NCBI GenBank assembly: GCA_019348475.1
Contig: JAHWJJ010000233.1
Location: 1-7,246, forward strand
Length of the DNA: 7,246 nucleotides
Direction: 5' to 3'
Source: Gemmatimonadota bacterium
Lineage (GTDB): Bacteria; Gemmatimonadota; Gemmatimonadetes; Longimicrobiales; Longimicrobiaceae
This document shows positions 5,328 through 7,246 of this stretch, piece by piece. Position numbers and translations under genes: made by a program. Under the pieces are notes generated by a model that ran no database searches, was not told the origin of the DNA, and saw only the letters and a program-made list of their open reading frames with translations. Each line of letters starts with the position of its first letter. Position 1 is the stretch's first letter.

Positions 5328-6140
5328 ATGGCGACCTCCTCCGACCGGCACCGCATCCGCTTTACCATCCACTACGACGGGCGCAGCTTTCACGGCTGGC
5401 AGGTGCAGCCGGACCAGCGCACGGTGCAGGGGGAGCTGGAGCGCGTGCTCGCCAAGCTCACCAACGGCCCCGCCGCCGTCATCGGCTCGGGGCGCACCGA
5501 CCGCGGCGTGCACGCCACCGGGCAGGTGGCCGCCGCCGACGTGCCCGTCCGCTGGACCGCGCAGGCGCTGCGCCGCGCGATGAACGCGCTCCTCCCCGAG
5601 GACGTGTGGGTGGCCGACGCGGAGCCGGCGGCGCCGTTCTTCCATCCACGCTACGACGCCACGTCGCGGTCGTACGTCTACCGTGTGGGCCTGGCCAGCG
5701 AGGCGGATTCGCCGTTCCGCGCGCCCTGGTGCTGGCCCCTGGTGCGCCCCGTGGACCTGCTGGCGATGGAGCGCGCGACAGAGATGATCGTGGGCGACCA
5801 CTCGTTCAGGGCGTTCGCCAAGGCCGGGCAGGAGGAGCGCGGCGACCGCTGCACCGTCACCGAGGCGCGGTGGGCGCCGTGGGAGGGGATCGGGCTGGAG
5901 TTCCACGTCACCGCCAACCGATTTCTGCACCACATGGTGCGGTACCTGGTAGGCACGCTGGTGGACGTGGGCCTGGGCCAGCGCCCGCCCGAGGTGATGC
6001 GGGCGCTGCTGGCGGAGGACACGGAGCTGGAGACCTCCCCCCCCGCCCCGCCCGAAGGCCTGTTCCTGACCGGCGTCGCCTACCCGGCGGATGCGGGGAT
6101 GAAGCCGCCGCGCCGGCGCGGGCCGCAGCTGGTACCGTAG
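5328..6140 (+). CDS. truA: tRNA pseudouridine(38-40) synthase (TruA)
   Basis: The product isomerises uridines 38-40 in the tRNA anticodon stem-loop to pseudouridine (EC 5.4.99.12). The 270-residue length is typical. The N-terminus shows RFTIHYDGRSFHGWQVQP (11-28), and TVQGELERVL follows. The catalytic motif SGRTDRGVHA (54-63) carries the nucleophile Asp58. Further family blocks are LRRAMNALLPEDVWV, FHPRYDATSRSYVYRV, NRFLHHMVRYLVGTLVDVG, and the C-terminal APPEGLFLTGVAYP. The conserved block starts at residue 11, which supports the ATG at 5328. That start is preceded by a pyrimidine stretch (CTTCCCGCCCCC) with no Shine-Dalgarno. The gene is flanked by an 8-bp array upstream and a 7-bp array whose first unit contains the TAG stop. 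Identification is very secure. Confidence 0.97.
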   Translation: MATSSDRHRIRFTIHYDGRSFHGWQVQPDQRTVQGELERVLAKLTNGPAAVIGSGRTDRGVHATGQVAAADVPVRWTAQALRRAMNALLPEDVWVADAEPAAPFFHPRYDATSRSYVYRVGLASEADSPFRAPWCWPLVRPVDLLAMERATEMIVGDHSFRAFAKAGQEERGDRCTVTEARWAPWEGIGLEFHVTANRFLHHMVRYLVGTLVDVGLGQRPPEVMRALLAEDTELETSPPAPPEGLFLTGVAYPADAGMKPPRRRGPQLVP

Positions 6141-6190
6141 GGGACAGGGAACAGGGAACAGGGAATAGGGAATAGGGAATAGGGAACAGG
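6138..6190 (+). repeat. 7-bp tandem repeat array starting on the truA stop codon
   Basis: Seven 7-bp units of consensus YAGGGAA are followed by a partial unit CAGG. In order they are TAGGGGA, three CAGGGAA, three TAGGGAA, then CAGG. The TAG of the first unit is the truA stop. Because 7 is not a multiple of 3, the three consecutive TAGGGAA units place TAG in all three forward frames. Short heptamer arrays of this kind are known from other bacterial intergenic regions; no function is visible here. Confidence 0.95.
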
Positions 6191-6292
6191 TGACCATGCA
6201 CCGTGGCTCGGGGACCGCGACGCCGACCACTTTCCTGCGTCAGCGCCGCGGCTGGAGTGGCTGGTTCGGCTGAACGGTGAGATAGCAGTTCA

Positions 6293-6320
6293 ACCTCCCC
6301 CAGGGGTTTTTGGGGGAGGT
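6293..6320 (+). other. Perfect 9-bp hairpin at the head of dispersed repeat copy 2
   Basis: ACCTCCCCC (6293-6301) and GGGGGAGGT (6312-6320) form a perfect stem around a 10-nt loop AGGGGTTTTT. A competing shorter pairing, CCCC with AGGGG, is possible. The loop contains a T5 run, but none follows the stem, so it is not a normal intrinsic terminator. The right arm is part of the block shared with copy 1. In copy 1 (G6 instead of G5) a left arm would lie outside the window. Confidence 0.6.
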
Positions 6321-6361
6321 GCGAGCCTGAGCGAGCGCAGGGGGCGCGGCGCGGACCCGCC
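6301..6361 (+). repeat. Dispersed ~60-bp GC-rich repeat, copy 2, upstream of purB
   Basis: This copy matches 1-61 with four substitutions and no gaps in the first 60 bases. It contains the right arm of the hairpin, GCGAGCCTGAGCG, and a GC-only stretch ending in GGACCCGCC. Sequence after the shared ACCCGCC differs from copy 1. It lies about 110 bp before the purB start, so it may be within the leader or simply intergenic. Confidence 0.85.
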
Positions 6362-6459
6362 ACCTCGACGGACAGCCGCACGCCCTCACACGCGTCTTCA
6401 CAACATCATTCGCCGGCTCGCGCGGCCGGCACACCGGCGGACAACGAAGCTCAGGGCCC

Positions 6460-6463
6460 AGGA
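6460..6463 (+). promoter_or_regulatory. Possible Shine-Dalgarno AGGA for purB
   Basis: AGGA ends 9 nt before the purB ATG at 6473. It is the only plausible ribosome-binding purine motif before any start codon in this window. The match is short, so it could be chance. Confidence 0.45.
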
Positions 6464-6472
6464 CGGACAACG

Positions 6473-7246
6473 ATGGCCATCGACCGCTATTCCAACCCGC
6501 TGACGGAGCGGTACGCCTCGGCGGAGATGTCGTACATCTTTTCGCCGAAGTTCAAGTTCGGAACGTGGCGGCGGCTGTGGCTGGCGCTGGCGGAGGCCGA
6601 GCGCGAGCTGGGGCTGCCCATCCCTGACGAGGCGATCGCAGCCATCCGCGCCCACCTGGACGACTTCGACCTGAAGCGCGCGGGCGAGCTGGAGCGGCAG
6701 CTGCGCCACGACGTGATGGCGCACGTTCACCACCTGGGCGAACAGGCGCCCGAGGCGCGCGCCATCATCCACCTGGGCGCCACCAGCGCCTACGTGGGCG
6801 ACAACACCGACCTCATCCAGCACCGCGAGGCGCTCCGCCTGGTCGCGCGGAAGATCGTCGCCGTCGTGGCGGAGCTGGCGGAGTTCGCGCGTGAGCACCG
6901 CGACCTGCCCACCCTCGGCTTCACCCACATTCAGCCCGCGCAGCCCACCACCGTCGGTAAGCGCGCGACGCTGTGGATCCAGGACCTGCTGCTGGACCTG
7001 GAAGAGGTGGAGTTCCGCATCCAGACGCTGCGTTTCCACGGCTCCCGCGGAACCACGGGGACGCAGGCCAGCTTCATGGACCTGTTCGAGGGCGACGGGG
7101 AGAAGGTGGAGCGGCTTACGAGGCTCATCGCGCAAAAGATGGGATTCGAGCACGTCTACGGCGTCGGCGGGCAGACGTACCCGCGCAAGGTGGACTACGG
7201 GTGCCTTTCCACCCTCAGCGGAGTGGCGCAGTCCGCCAGCAAGTTC
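6473..7246 (+). CDS. purB: Adenylosuccinate lyase (PurB), eukaryote-like type, 3' end outside window
   Basis: An open frame of 258 codons runs from ATG 6473 to the window end without a stop. The enzyme (EC 4.3.2.2) cleaves SAICAR and adenylosuccinate to release fumarate in purine synthesis. Family motifs are RYASAEMSYIFSPKFKF (13-29), LRHDVMAHVHHLG (77-89), HLGATSAYVGDNTD (100-113), LPTLGFTHIQPAQPTTVGKR (145-164) with the catalytic-type His152, RGTTGTQASF (192-201), FEGD (205-208) and GQTYPRKVD (233-241). The flexible catalytic signature loop expected further on lies beyond the window. These motifs agree closely with my memory of human ADSL, more than with E. coli or B. subtilis PurB. About half of the usual 450-480 residues are present. 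An AGGA 9 nt upstream supports the start. Confidence 0.96.
   Translation, partial: MAIDRYSNPLTERYASAEMSYIFSPKFKFGTWRRLWLALAEAERELGLPIPDEAIAAIRAHLDDFDLKRAGELERQLRHDVMAHVHHLGEQAPEARAIIHLGATSAYVGDNTDLIQHREALRLVARKIVAVVAELAEFAREHRDLPTLGFTHIQPAQPTTVGKRATLWIQDLLLDLEEVEFRIQTLRFHGSRGTTGTQASFMDLFEGDGEKVERLTRLIAQKMGFEHVYGVGGQTYPRKVDYGCLSTLSGVAQSASKF

Larger units (their letters stand above)
6141..6472 (+). other. Intergenic region between truA and purB
   Basis: No gene is supported in these 332 bp. They contain the 7-bp array, then about 100 bp of unassigned sequence (6191-6292) that includes the AT-richer GAGATAGCAGTTCAAC. A hairpin and the second copy of the dispersed repeat follow (6293-6361), then a leader of about 110 bp before purB. 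The purB promoter may lie after the repeat, where GC falls slightly (about 6390-6415, TCACAACATCATTC), but no clear boxes were found. Confidence 0.6.

Noticed and set aside
5151..6230. 359-codon minus-strand frame opposite truA
   Set aside because: It is antisense to the clearly recognisable TruA. Its C-terminal repeats (KCESAKVR-like) are merely the translated octamer array.
6191..6292. Possible small RNA or tRNA between truA and purB
   Set aside because: I could not fold a cloverleaf or find a T-loop consensus. GAGATAGCAGTTCAAC only superficially recalls a GTTCRA element.
1..7246. Mobile element, prophage, toxin-antitoxin or defence locus
   Set aside because: No transposase, integrase, terminal inverted repeats or defence-type domains are seen. 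The genes present are housekeeping genes, a GAF protein and lipoproteins.

Overview
This 7.2 kb, very GC-rich window (roughly 70% by eye) reads as ordinary chromosome from a free-living bacterium. The strong G/C bias at third codon positions, the lack of Shine-Dalgarno sequences before nearly all starts, and Gram-negative style lipoproteins would fit a Gemmatimonadota/Longimicrobium-like genome. That placement is inference; nothing in the window proves it.

Layout. The left two thirds is transcribed leftwards. Reading in that direction from about 5.0 kb, there is a cluster of three paralogous lipoproteins of about 210 residues (4361-4993, 3542-4165, 2622-3251). They carry a domain I recognise as resembling the PrcB C-terminal domain. 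A truncated fourth copy (4162-4374) is wedged between the first two. Next come a GAF-domain protein with a central coiled coil (1198-2421) and trpD, anthranilate phosphoribosyltransferase of tryptophan synthesis (129-1181). The right third is transcribed rightwards: truA, tRNA pseudouridine(38-40) synthase (5328-6140), then the first 258 codons of purB, adenylosuccinate lyase (from 6473, running off the window). This PurB looks much more like animal ADSL than like the classical E. coli or B. subtilis enzymes.

Non-coding structure. truA is bracketed by two simple tandem arrays: an 8-bp repeat of 14 units ending 18 bp before its ATG, and a 7-bp repeat of 7 units that begins on its stop codon. 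A dispersed element of about 60 bp (56/60 identical, same orientation) occurs at the left edge of the window and upstream of purB. The purB copy begins with a perfect 9-bp hairpin. The divergent region between the lipoprotein cluster and truA holds another perfect 9-bp GC hairpin followed by T-runs on the lipoprotein strand. A short block is shared by the upstream regions of two of the lipoprotein genes.

How the parts relate. trpD, truA and purB are housekeeping genes with no obvious link to each other or to the lipoproteins. The GAF gene and trpD are 16 bp apart and probably cotranscribed. I found no mobile element, CRISPR array, rRNA or tRNA gene, or defence system. The least described content is the lipoprotein family and the repeats.
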